The notes below the pieces were generated by a model. That model searched no databases. It was not told where the DNA came from and saw nothing but the letters and a program-made list of their open reading frames with translations. A stretch of 9,029 bases of DNA, taken from the NCBI GenBank assembly GCA_016873575.1, contig VGWY01000101.1, positions 1 through 9,029 of the forward strand, read 5' to 3'. This document shows, piece after piece, positions 1-5,984 of this stretch. The translations under genes and the position numbers were made by a program. Position 1 is the stretch's first letter. Every line of letters begins with the position of its first letter. This DNA comes from Nitrospira sp. (GTDB lineage Bacteria > Nitrospirota > Thermodesulfovibrionia > Thermodesulfovibrionales > SM23-35).

Positions 1-30
1 AAATTGGCGTAACACCCTGAGAAAATGTGA

Positions 31-62
31 TTGACATTCTCTATGGTCTACTGGTATATATA
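31..62 (+). promoter_or_regulatory. Sigma70-type promoter of ilvE, giving a near-leaderless mRNA
   Basis: A perfect -35 hexamer TTGACA (31-36) is followed after 18 bases by TATATA (55-60; the AT run continues to TATAAA at 59-64). Transcription would begin near 67, only about three bases before the ilvE ATG at 70. No Shine-Dalgarno sequence fits in this space. An imperfect palindrome, GAGAA(AA)TGT at 19-28 against ACATTCTC at 34-41, overlaps the -35 and could be an operator or the tail of an upstream gene's hairpin. The promoter is inferred from sequence match alone. Confidence 0.5.
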
Positions 63-69
63 AAAACTT

Positions 70-984
70 ATGATAGCGAAGACAGAAAAGATATGGATGG
101 ATGGAAAGCTAACAGATTGGGACAGTGCTACTGTGCATGTCCTGACCCATACCCTTCACTACGGTCTCGGTGTCTTTGAAGGGATCAGATGCTATGAGAC
201 GCAGAAAGGTTCTGCAATATTCAGACTCAATGAGCATATAGACAGACTTTTCAACTCTGCACATATATTTTTGATAAATATTCCCTATTCCAAGGAAGAG
301 ATTAAGGACGCAATAATCAAAACGGTAAAAGTAAATAAGCTTAAAGCATGTTATATCAGGCCACTTGTTTATATCGGATTCGGTGCTATGGGACTCTATT
401 CAAAAGAAAATCCTGTTAATGTTTCTATTGCAGTATGGTCATGGGGAGCATATCTTGGCGACAAAGGACTGAAAGAAGGTATCAGGGTCAAAACCTCATC
501 CTTTATAAGGAACCATGTTAATGCAAATATGACAAGGGCTAAGGTTTGTGGATACTATGTAAATTCACAGCTTGCAAAAAAAGAGGCAATTGCGTGTGGT
601 TATGATGAGGCCATTTTACTTGATACAGAGGGGTATGTGGCTGAAGGAAGCGGTGAGAACATTTTTATAGCAAGAAATGGCATATTGAAGACAACGCCTC
701 TTACATCGATACTCGAAGGAATAACAAGAAACAGCATTATTGAGTTGGCAAATAACGAAGGTATCAAGGTGAGAGAAGAAAGGTTTACACGAGATGAATT
801 ATATATCTCCGACGAGGCGTTCTTCACTGGCACGGCTGCAGAGGTTACCCCTATAAGAGAAATTGATGGAAGAACAATCGGAAATGGAAAACCCGGTGAA
901 ATAACAAAAAAGCTACAATCTGTCTTTTTTAATATAGTAAAAGGTAAAGAGAAAAAATATAACTTCTGGTTGACAAAAATATAA
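70..984 (+). CDS. ilvE: Branched-chain amino acid aminotransferase (class IV, PLP)
   Basis: A fold-type IV, PLP-dependent transaminase that interconverts valine, leucine and isoleucine with their 2-oxo acids, using glutamate/2-oxoglutarate; cytoplasmic. The 304-residue length matches bacterial IlvE. Visible family features are HYGLGVFEGIRCY (residues 30-42), the presumed Schiff-base lysine K158 in TRAKVCGYYVNS, the phosphate and cofactor region EGSGENIF (192-199), LEGITR (215-220) and GTAAEVTPIREIDG (254-267). All align without gaps to my memory of E. coli IlvE. The start is firm: an in-frame TAA lies at 61-63, so ATG at 70 is the first possible codon, and the next Met (residue 10) would cut the conserved first strand. 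There is no Shine-Dalgarno site, consistent with leaderless initiation. It stands alone, convergent with the cytochrome gene. D-amino acid or aminodeoxychorismate lyase relatives are less likely given the IlvE-specific motifs. Confidence 0.95.
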   Translation: MIAKTEKIWMDGKLTDWDSATVHVLTHTLHYGLGVFEGIRCYETQKGSAIFRLNEHIDRLFNSAHIFLINIPYSKEEIKDAIIKTVKVNKLKACYIRPLVYIGFGAMGLYSKENPVNVSIAVWSWGAYLGDKGLKEGIRVKTSSFIRNHVNANMTRAKVCGYYVNSQLAKKEAIACGYDEAILLDTEGYVAEGSGENIFIARNGILKTTPLTSILEGITRNSIIELANNEGIKVREERFTRDELYISDEAFFTGTAAEVTPIREIDGRTIGNGKPGEITKKLQSVFFNIVKGKEKKYNFWLTKI

Positions 985-1016
985 AAGGCCTGTGTAACTT
1001 CGCAGGCCTTTTATAT
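979..1016. terminator. Bidirectional intrinsic terminator between ilvE and the cytochrome gene
   Basis: A perfect 14-bp inverted repeat (979-992 with 1003-1016; core AAAAGGCCTG / CAGGCCTTTT) encloses a 10-base loop. The GC core is flanked by A4 on one side and T4 on the other, so it can act on both strands. It overlaps the ilvE stop codon and lies 36 bases past the cytochrome stop, serving both convergent genes. Confidence 0.9.
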
Positions 1017-1051
1017 TGAGATTACTTAAATTCTTTTACAATACCAACCTA

Positions 1052-1456
1052 CTATTTTGGTGGTACAGGTGTTGTTGGAGCTGGTGCAGGTGCAGCAGCA
1101 GGTTCTGGAGTTGCAGGTGCAGCTGCAGGAGCCTCAGCCTTTTTATGGCATTTTCCACAGTCTGCCTCGGTAGATTGTGAGAATGCCTTTTTACCATCGT
1201 GGCAAATTCCACAGTATTCAGCCTTGCTATGTCCTTCTTTTGTCATCTTGAATGCACCCTTTTTCATGGCAAATGGCTTTGGATGGCAGTCATTACATTT
1301 CATGCCCTGTTTTGCACCGTGGGTATCTCCGTTAAATATAACCTTACCAGCATCTCCGCCAGCGTACTCAACTGATTTACCAGGAGGACTTGCTATAGCA
1401 CTACCAAGAAATGCAACAGCGATTATCAAGACCAGCGCTAATATTGTAGTTCTCAC
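1052..1456 (-). CDS. Periplasmic c7-type triheme cytochrome with Ala/Pro-rich tail
   Basis: A small secreted multiheme electron carrier. Residues 1-22 form a Sec signal peptide (MRTT, then a hydrophobic core, probable cleavage near AIA-S). Three heme-binding CxxCH motifs follow: CNDCH (54-58), CGICH (82-86) and CGKCH (100-104). The spacing and the words CHPKPFAMKKG and CGICHDGKKAF match the c7-type triheme cytochromes known from Geobacter and related bacteria. Only two other histidines exist, H46 and H76, so bis-His ligation of all three hemes is impossible; the usual first His of the HxxH pair is G43 here. The last 27 residues are an Ala/Pro-rich, probably disordered tail. Start is GTG at 1456 with a strong site GGGGGTG seven bases upstream; a second nearby GTG is out of frame. 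It has its own promoter and likely moves electrons across the periplasm; partners are not in the window. Confidence 0.88.
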   Translation of the reverse strand: MRTTILALVLIIAVAFLGSAIASPPGKSVEYAGGDAGKVIFNGDTHGAKQGMKCNDCHPKPFAMKKGAFKMTKEGHSKAEYCGICHDGKKAFSQSTEADCGKCHKKAEAPAAAPATPEPAAAPAPAPTTPVPPK

Positions 1457-1553
1457 TCTTTTTCACCCCCTTTCGTAAAGGAATTTCAAAATCCTGAAAA
1501 TCAGGAATCAAATACCATGCCAGAAAAACTCTATCCAGATAAGGCACTCTTCC

Positions 1554-1585
1554 AAAAGATATTCCCCAAATAGGGAATATCTTTT
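1554..1585 (-). terminator. Terminator-like hairpin in the cytochrome leader
   Basis: A perfect 13-bp stem (1554-1566 with 1573-1585, AAAAGATATTCCC / GGGAATATCTTTT) has a six-base loop and T runs on both sides. On the - strand it lies about 20 bases after the predicted start of the cytochrome transcript and 98 bases before the cytochrome start codon. If the insertion sequence is removed in thought, it lies about 70 bases past the ndk stop, so it may be the original mdh-ndk terminator, or an attenuator of the cytochrome gene, or both. Its stem is AT-rich, so its strength is uncertain. Confidence 0.65.
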
Positions 1586-1611
1586 TAAAGGGAATTTCAT
1601 TTGCAACGATA

Positions 1612-1641
1612 TTTATAATGAAAAACCAATGATACTGTCAA
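1612..1641 (-). promoter_or_regulatory. Sigma70-type promoter for the triheme cytochrome
   Basis: Reading the - strand, a perfect TTGACA (1641-1636) is followed after 17 bases by TTATAA (1618-1613), or after 18 by TATAAA (1617-1612). Transcription should start near 1606 and give a leader of about 150 bases containing the 1554-1585 hairpin. A small hairpin TCCTGA-AAA-TCAGGA lies later in the leader at 1492-1506. The -35 box lies immediately beside the target duplication of the insertion sequence but is intact. Confidence 0.5.
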
Positions 1642-1656
1642 GGAGAAAATGTTGAA
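1642..1656. repeat. Left copy of 15-bp target-site duplication
   Basis: GGAGAAAATGTTGAA directly abuts the TGT left end of the insertion sequence and is repeated exactly at 3077-3091 beyond its ACA right end. One further A (1641 and 3076) is shared by chance or belongs to the duplication. Fifteen bases is long for a duplication but known for some DDE families. Confidence 0.92.
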
Positions 1657-1718
1657 TGTCAATTAAAAATTAAAAGTGAACCGTTTTTTGCAGATTTAAA
1701 ATTTAAAAGTGAACACCC
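1657..1718 (+). repeat. Left terminal region of the insertion sequence
   Basis: TGTCAATTAAAAAT begins the end. Two copies of a probable transposase binding word follow: ATTAAAAGTGAACC (1669-1682) and TTTAAAAGTGAACACCC (1702-1718). The same two words, in inverted orientation and with slightly closer spacing, form the right end at 3026-3076. Confidence 0.9.
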
Positions 1719-1731
1719 TTTGATATCCATT

Positions 1732-1762
1732 AATATGAGCCTCAAAAAAGGAGGCTTATATT
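1732..1762 (+). promoter_or_regulatory. Hairpin masking the transposase ribosome binding site
   Basis: A 12-bp stem (AATATGAGCCTC 1732-1743 with GAGGCTTATATT 1751-1762, one G-U pair) closes a seven-base loop AAAAAAG. The stem contains most of the site AAAGGAGG (1747-1754) and ends exactly at the TTG start codon (1763). In a transcript entering from outside, the ribosome binding site would be hidden. Hairpins with this role are known in elements such as IS10 and IS200; the role here is inferred. Confidence 0.7.
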
Positions 1763-2913
1763 TTGGTACAGTTACACAAGAAGTTTACGGATAATCAAGT
1801 CAAAGAACTCATTTCGAGTTTTCAATCCAATATGCCCGGAAACAAAAGGCCAGGCAGATATCTCACAATATTGAAGAGAACATCCTGAAAGAACTGGCCG
1901 TTGAAAAGAGATTAATACAGGACAAGAATGTCCCTATCCGATCCTACAATTACAGCTATATCAAAGACCGCTTGGAGAAACACTATCATCAAAACGTATC
2001 TCTGCCAACAATTATTAGCAGAGCCAGGCAGCATGACTTTTATTTGAAAAAGTCCAAAAGAACTGCTCATGACCGGGAGGTGTTAACCAACTATACCGGA
2101 GAGTTGATTCAACATGATTCTTCATATCATCTCTGGGCACCGGATGCTCAGGAGAAATGGTATCTGATCACCTCCCTGGATGACTTTAGCCGATACATCT
2201 TTTATGCAAAATTACTGAGAAAAGAAACCTCATGGGCTCATATTGTAGCCTTAGAATCAATGTTCCTGAAATACGGACTGCCCTTTTCCTATTATGTGGA
2301 CTGCCATTCCATCTTCAGGTTCGTGCAGGGAAGGGACTCATTCTGGCGAAAACACCACACGCTTACCGATGAAGCTGATCCTCAATGGAAACAGGTCCTA
2401 AATGACTGTAACGTGAAGATTATCTATGCCCTATCTCCCCAGGCCAAAGGCAAGATTGAACGTCCTTATCAGTGGCTTCAGGACAGACTCGTAAGAACCT
2501 GTGTCAGGGAGAATGTTACTGATATCAGAAAGGCTCAAACAATACTGAATCAGGAAATTTACCGATACAACTACCGGCAGGTCCACTCCACAACACAGGA
2601 GATTCCTTATTTGAGATTCCAGCAGGCACTACAAGACAAAAAGTCTCTTTTCAGAGAGTTTGCAATACGACCACCGTATCAATCAGTCAAAGATATTTTT
2701 TGCCTGAGGCTCAGCAGAATAGTCGATCCGTACAGAAGAATATCCCTTAATAACCTGCTTCTGAAAGTCAACGACGTTACAACAGGAGATATGGTAAATC
2801 TTCGTATCTATCCCATGAATAATAGGTTATCTGAGGTAAGATTCTGGTGTGACGGTCGCCTTGTTGACGTGCAGCGTATTAAAAATAGCGATCTCAATAT
2901 TGCATTCTTTTAG
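1763..2913 (+). pseudogene. Transposase, N-terminal part deleted and frameshifted
   Basis: Start is TTG at 1763, eight bases after AAAGGAGG. The first frame reads VQLHKKFTDNQVKELI and then runs off to a stop at 1886-1888 (41 codons). The rest of the protein lies in the -1 frame: open from 1795, it becomes family-like at FEFSIQYARKQ (about 1813 onward) and continues through ENILKELAVEKRLI to 2913. In relatives as I recall them, roughly 30 residues with a helix-turn-helix lie between these parts, so a deletion with a net frame change is the likely cause. The catalytic core is intact: D in LIQHDSS (2116-2118), D in YYVDCHS (2299-2301) and E in GKIERPYQWLQ (2458-2460), with 52 residues between the second D and the E. 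A start at TTG 1972 would give 313 residues without the DNA-binding region. Programmed frameshifting cannot be excluded, but no good slippery heptamer is visible in the overlap. Confidence 0.7.
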
Positions 2914-2924
2914 CTATGCACACC

Positions 2925-2969
2925 CGTAAAGAATCCCATAACACTCTATCTCTTATGGGATTCTTTACG
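2925..2969 (+). other. 17-bp perfect hairpin after the transposase stop
   Basis: CGTAAAGAATCCCATAA (2925-2941) is the exact reverse complement of 2953-2969, with an 11-base loop, 11 bases after the transposase stop codon. No T run follows on either strand, so it is not a standard intrinsic terminator. It may stabilise the transposase mRNA or block transcription entering from the ndk side. Confidence 0.6.
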
Positions 2970-3025
2970 ATTGCTCTACATGTATAGTTATTCGATTGGT
3001 TCACCCCTCTTTAAAGAACAATTAT

Positions 3026-3076
3026 GGGTGTTCACTTTTAATTCTTAAACGGTTCACTTTTAAATTTTAGCTAACA
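3026..3076 (-). repeat. Right terminal region of the insertion sequence
   Basis: Reading inward from ACA at 3074-3076, the reverse complement begins TGTTAGCTAAAATT and carries TTTAAAAGTGAACCG, then AATTAAAAGTGAACACCC, matching the two words of the left end. A looser relative, GGTTCACCCC, occurs just inside at about 2998-3007. Confidence 0.9.
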
Positions 3077-3091
3077 GGAGAAAATGTTGAA
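3077..3091. repeat. Right copy of 15-bp target-site duplication
   Basis: Exact repeat of 1642-1656. It starts directly after the ACA end of the element and stops one base short of the ndk stop codon (3093-3095), so the insertion left ndk whole. Confidence 0.92.
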
Positions 3092-3092
3092 A

Positions 3093-3506
3093 TTACATTA
3101 TCTCTATGGATGAAAAGAAAAATGGTATCTCATACGCAGCAGATTCTTTTGAATCTGAGCCATGAATAATATTATGTTCAATGTCTGAAGCGAAATCAGC
3201 CCTGATAGTTTTAGGGGCAGCATCCCTGGGATTGGTTGCTCCCATAATCTCTCTGACTTTATGGATTGCATGTTCGCCTTCGACCACCATCACCACAATC
3301 GGGCCCTCTGTCATAAAACTGGTAAGACTTTCGTAAAAAGGTCTTTCCTTATGTACAATATAAAACCCTTTTGCCTCGTCTTTGGACAGATTGAGCATCT
3401 TCAAAGCTGCTATCCTGAGTCCTTTCTGTTCAAATCTCCTTATAACCTCACCGATGAGATTTTTTTTCACTCCGTCAGGTTTCACTATCGCTAATGTTCT
3501 CTCCAT
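3093..3506 (-). CDS. ndk: Nucleoside diphosphate kinase
   Basis: Transfers the terminal phosphate of ATP to nucleoside diphosphates through a phosphohistidine; cytoplasmic. At 137 residues it has the usual bacterial length. Seen in the sequence: ERTLAIVKPDG at the N-terminus (K9), ERPFYESL (54-61), MGATNPRDAAPKTIRADFA (88-106) and the active-site signature NIIHGSDS with H115. The C-terminus EIPFFFSS then IEIM is close to the family end, so the nearby insertion did not truncate it. The start ATG has a GGAGGAGG site 4-5 bases upstream, in the 11-base gap after the mdh stop; ndk is therefore translated from the mdh-ndk message. The insertion sequence begins two bases past the stop and has moved the probable original terminator 1.4 kb away. 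Confidence 0.97.
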   Translation of the reverse strand: MERTLAIVKPDGVKKNLIGEVIRRFEQKGLRIAALKMLNLSKDEAKGFYIVHKERPFYESLTSFMTEGPIVVMVVEGEHAIHKVREIMGATNPRDAAPKTIRADFASDIEHNIIHGSDSKESAAYEIPFFFSSIEIM

Positions 3507-3517
3507 TCCTCCTCCGC

Positions 3518-4444
3518 CTATATTGACAGTTTCTTTATTAATTTTCTCACAGTTCCACAGGATTTCCTGAATTGTGTTTTTTCCTCTTTGGTGAGTTTCA
3601 CTTCTACAATTTTCTCAACGCCTTCTTTTCCAAGTATAACAGGGACCCCCATATAAATATCTTTAATCCCATATTCTCCATTCAGGTAAGCAGCGCAGGG
3701 AAGTATCCTCTTTTCGTCAAAGAGGATTGACTTAATCATCTGGAATGTTGATGCTGCCGGGGCATAATATGCACTTCCAGATTTCAGGAAAGCGACGATT
3801 TCTGCTCCGCCATTTCTTGTCCTCTCTATCAACGACTCGATTTTCCTTTTGGGCAGGAGTTCTGTTACTGGTATCCCCTTCAGCACTGTAAACCTTGAAA
3901 GGGGTACCATGTCATCACCATGTCCTCCGAGTACAAGCGCTTCGACATCTTCAGGTGATACTTTCAGTTCCCATGAGAGGAAAGCCTTTAATCTTGAGGC
4001 ATCAAGGATACCACCCATACCCATAACACGCTTGCAGGAAAACTCAGTGGTCTTCCATGCAAGTTGTGCCATGACATCCATCGGATTTGTTACAACGATT
4101 ATGATAGCATTCGGAGAGATTTTTGCTATCTCAGTGCATACTCCCCTGACTATGTCAGTATTTGCGTGGAGGAGGTCGCCTCTGGACATGCCTAATTTTC
4201 GTGTAAGACCTGCAGTGATAATAACAATATCAGAATTTGCTGTGTCAGAATAAGTATTTGTCCCATGAATGGTAGATGAAGAATTCCAGAGAGGACAGGC
4301 TTCTGCAAGGTCAAGGGCCTTACCCTGAGGCATTCCTTCAACGATATCAAACAGAACAACATCAGCAATACCTGATTGCACAACAAGCTGTGCGATTGTT
4401 GCACCAACATTCCCGGCGCCTATGATGGAAACCTTTTTCTTCAT
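3518..4444 (-). CDS. mdh: Malate dehydrogenase, LDH-like type
   Basis: Oxidises malate to oxaloacetate with NAD, or the reverse; cytoplasmic TCA enzyme. 308 residues, the usual length for the LDH-like group. Seen: Rossmann motif GAGNVGAT (9-16); D33 at the end of the second strand, which favours NAD; TAGLTRKLGMSR (78-88), whose R82 and R88 are the malate-type substrate residues (lactate dehydrogenases have Q at the first); TNPMD (119-123) with N120; LDASR with D148 and R151; and GGHGDDMVP (173-181) with catalytic H175. Start ATG is the only sensible one, but no Shine-Dalgarno site precedes it. A good promoter lies about 160 bases upstream, with a palindromic repeat in the leader. It supplies oxaloacetate to the citrate-forming enzyme encoded at 7061-8296. 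Confidence 0.95.
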   Translation of the reverse strand: MKKKVSIIGAGNVGATIAQLVVQSGIADVVLFDIVEGMPQGKALDLAEACPLWNSSSTIHGTNTYSDTANSDIVIITAGLTRKLGMSRGDLLHANTDIVRGVCTEIAKISPNAIIIVVTNPMDVMAQLAWKTTEFSCKRVMGMGGILDASRLKAFLSWELKVSPEDVEALVLGGHGDDMVPLSRFTVLKGIPVTELLPKRKIESLIERTRNGGAEIVAFLKSGSAYYAPAASTFQMIKSILFDEKRILPCAAYLNGEYGIKDIYMGVPVILGKEGVEKIVEVKLTKEEKTQFRKSCGTVRKLIKKLSI

Positions 4445-4485
4445 TGAGGGAATAATTAGTGTTTGTCCATAAACCCAGATTTTCT

Positions 4486-4576
4486 GTCATTCCTGACCCC
4501 ATTTTCATGAGGGTAAACTCCAGCAGGTATCCAGAACCTATTGAAGTCACTGGATTCCCGTTTTCACGGGAATGAC
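4486..4576. repeat. GTCATTCC palindromic repeat, copy 1 (mdh leader)
   Basis: A 91-bp element bounded by GTCATTCC and GGAATGAC. Its right part forms a clean hairpin ATTCCCG-TTTTCA-CGGGAAT (4554-4573); its left part, CCTGACCCC...GAGGGT, is degenerate. It shares ends and internal words (GGATTCCCG) with the copy at 8363-8424. Such repeats are dispersed, non-coding and often lie between genes. Here it sits in the predicted mdh leader. Confidence 0.85.
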
Positions 4577-4603
4577 GCAAGGGCAATTTATAAACAGACT
4601 CTA

Positions 4604-4633
4604 ATTATAAAGAAAAGGAAAGAACAATGGCAA
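4604..4633 (-). promoter_or_regulatory. Sigma70-type promoter of mdh-ndk
   Basis: On the - strand, TTGCCA (4633-4628, five of six matches) is followed after 18 bases by a perfect TATAAT (4609-4604). The start would be near 4597, giving a leader of about 150 bases that includes the palindromic repeat. It begins 35 bases after the stop of the upstream membrane protein gene, where no terminator is visible, so readthrough from the upstream genes is also possible. Confidence 0.6.
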
Positions 4634-4668
4634 GGAATTTGGAAAAGGTACAGTATGCCAACACGTTT

Positions 4669-5973
4669 TCATGATCCATCACTTATATTTTCAGAGAGCG
4701 TCTCGAGTTTCACCTTTGCTATCCTCTGTCCGACCATCTCGGAGATAGTTATCTTTTTCCCGTCTGTTTCAACAACATCACCAACCTTTGGTATCCTCTG
4801 GAGGGTTGTCAATAAAAAACCACTCAGGGTTTCATATTCTGAAGATTCAGGTATCTCTATCCCGTAATCTTCTTTCAGATCCCTTACACTGATGGATGCA
4901 TCTACTATGAAGGTTCCCTTGCTAATCTGTATTACAGGGCTCTCTACGTCATATTCATCCCTTATCTCTCCGACGATTTCTTCTAAAAGGTCCTCCATGG
5001 TAACCAGACCTGATACCCCGCCATATTCGTCTATGACCAGGGCCATATGAATCCTTTTCTTCTGCATCTCTTTCAGGAGATTGCTTATCTTCATTGTCTC
5101 GGGGATGAAAAATGGCGGTTTGATAAGCTTTCGTATATCCACTACATCCTTTGTTAGTGCATTCAGGAAATCCTTTGCATACAGAATTCCGCGAATATCG
5201 TTCATGTCTCTTCCGATGACAGGGTAACGGGAAAACTGTTCTTCTGTAAGAATGTTTTTTATATCTTCAACAGACATGTTGCGGTTAATTGTTACCATCT
5301 GCGTTGAAGGCACCATGACCTCTTTAGCCGACATATCCGTGAATTCAAAGACACTGTGTATCAATGCCTGTTCTGCAGGCTCAAACACTCCCTGTTCTCC
5401 ACCTTCCTTTATCAGCATTTTTATCTCTTCCTCTGATATATATGCCCTTTCTGTGAAGGTTTTTCTCCCGAATGGTTTCAGTAAGAGGTTCGTGCTCAAC
5501 ATGAGAATCTTTACAAAGACAGTAGTTACCTTTGAGAATAAATCAACAAGCTTTGCTGTTTTGAGTCCAACCCATTCAGGGTTTGTCAGGGCTATTGATT
5601 TCGGGATAAGCTCACCGAAAACAAGTAAAAAATACGTTATCACAATCGATACTATTCCTATTGCAATAGCCTCACTGGATGCAGAGATTAGTTTGATCGG
5701 AACCTCACGGATTGCGGGTTTGAGGATCTCTATTGCTGTTGTTCCACCGATGGCTGATGCAATAACACCGGCAAAGGTAATGGCTATCTGAATGGTGGCA
5801 AGGAACCGATCAGGTTCTTCTTTGAATTTATGTAATATCGAAGCAGTCGTATTGCCTTCTTCCATAAGCTGCTTGAGTCTGCTTTTCCTTGCTGTAACAA
5901 CTGCTATTTCGGCTGCTGCAAAGATGCCGTTTAAGAAAATGAAGATGATAATAAGAAGAATATCAGACCACAT
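4669..5973 (-). CDS. CNNM/CorC-type membrane protein with CBS domains
   Basis: An inner-membrane protein of the HlyC/CorC (CNNM) family, linked to Mg2+ or other ion export and resistance in studied members; the older hemolysin label is misleading. Domain order: a DUF21/CNNM membrane region with about four hydrophobic segments (near 3-24, 57-78, 100-127, 141-166) including the motif FGELIPKS (119-126); an acidic linker EEEIKMLIKEGGEQGVFE; a CBS pair (about 217-338) with VMVPSTQM and VTMEDLLEEIVGEIRDE; and a C-terminal CorC domain (about 350-426) ending after the GYGIEIPESSEYET-like region. Length 434 is normal. The ATG lies 11 bases after the icd stop and has no Shine-Dalgarno site, so translation probably depends on coupling to icd. 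CBS domains bind adenine nucleotides, so its activity may follow energy state; the exact ion is unknown. Confidence 0.9.
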   Translation of the reverse strand: MWSDILLIIIFIFLNGIFAAAEIAVVTARKSRLKQLMEEGNTTASILHKFKEEPDRFLATIQIAITFAGVIASAIGGTTAIEILKPAIREVPIKLISASSEAIAIGIVSIVITYFLLVFGELIPKSIALTNPEWVGLKTAKLVDLFSKVTTVFVKILMLSTNLLLKPFGRKTFTERAYISEEEIKMLIKEGGEQGVFEPAEQALIHSVFEFTDMSAKEVMVPSTQMVTINRNMSVEDIKNILTEEQFSRYPVIGRDMNDIRGILYAKDFLNALTKDVVDIRKLIKPPFFIPETMKISNLLKEMQKKRIHMALVIDEYGGVSGLVTMEDLLEEIVGEIRDEYDVESPVIQISKGTFIVDASISVRDLKEDYGIEIPESSEYETLSGFLLTTLQRIPKVGDVVETDGKKITISEMVGQRIAKVKLETLSENISDGS

Positions 5974-5984
5974 ATAAATAGATG

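Larger units (their letters stand above)
1657..3076 (+). mobile_element. 1420-bp DDE insertion sequence, IS481/IS1202-like
   Basis: The element starts TGT and ends ACA, is flanked by a 15-bp direct duplication, carries related inverted terminal regions, and encodes one DDE transposase on the + strand. Its long duplication and its wide spacing between the second D and the E point away from typical IS481 members and towards the IS1202-type elements that ISfinder has kept among unclassified families; this placement is from memory. It contains an SD-masking hairpin before the transposase and a strong hairpin after it. The transposase is damaged, so this copy can probably move only if an intact relative acts in trans. 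It lies in the gap between ndk and the cytochrome promoter and breaks no gene. Confidence 0.93.

Noticed and set aside
1500..1530. Sigma54-like promoter (TGGCATGGTATTTGAT on the - strand)
   Set aside because: The essential GC of the -12 element is missing and a better sigma70 promoter lies upstream.
1657..1662. Outward TTGACA in the left end of the insertion sequence as a new -35 for the cytochrome gene
   Set aside because: No -10 box is present at 16-18 bases; the native promoter next to it is much better.
1642..3091. 15-bp direct repeats as attachment sites of an integrative element
   Set aside because: The enclosed element has TGT...ACA inverted ends and a DDE transposase, so the repeats are a target duplication; no integrase of the tyrosine or serine type is present.
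3849..4253. 134-codon + strand frame opposite mdh
   Set aside because: mdh on the other strand has complete motifs; this frame has none.
4362..4586. - strand frame beginning in the palindromic repeat (word RHSRENGNP)
   Set aside because: This is the usual false translation of GTCATTCC-type repeats and then overlaps mdh out of frame.
4627..4674. 15-codon + strand frame MARNLEKVQYANTFS with AAAGGA six bases upstream
   Set aside because: Too short to support, ends in the end of the CNNM gene on the other strand, and coincides with the mdh promoter.
5252..5791. 179-codon open frame on the + strand
   Set aside because: Lies wholly opposite the well-supported CNNM/CorC gene; no family motifs or ribosome binding site. 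A shadow.
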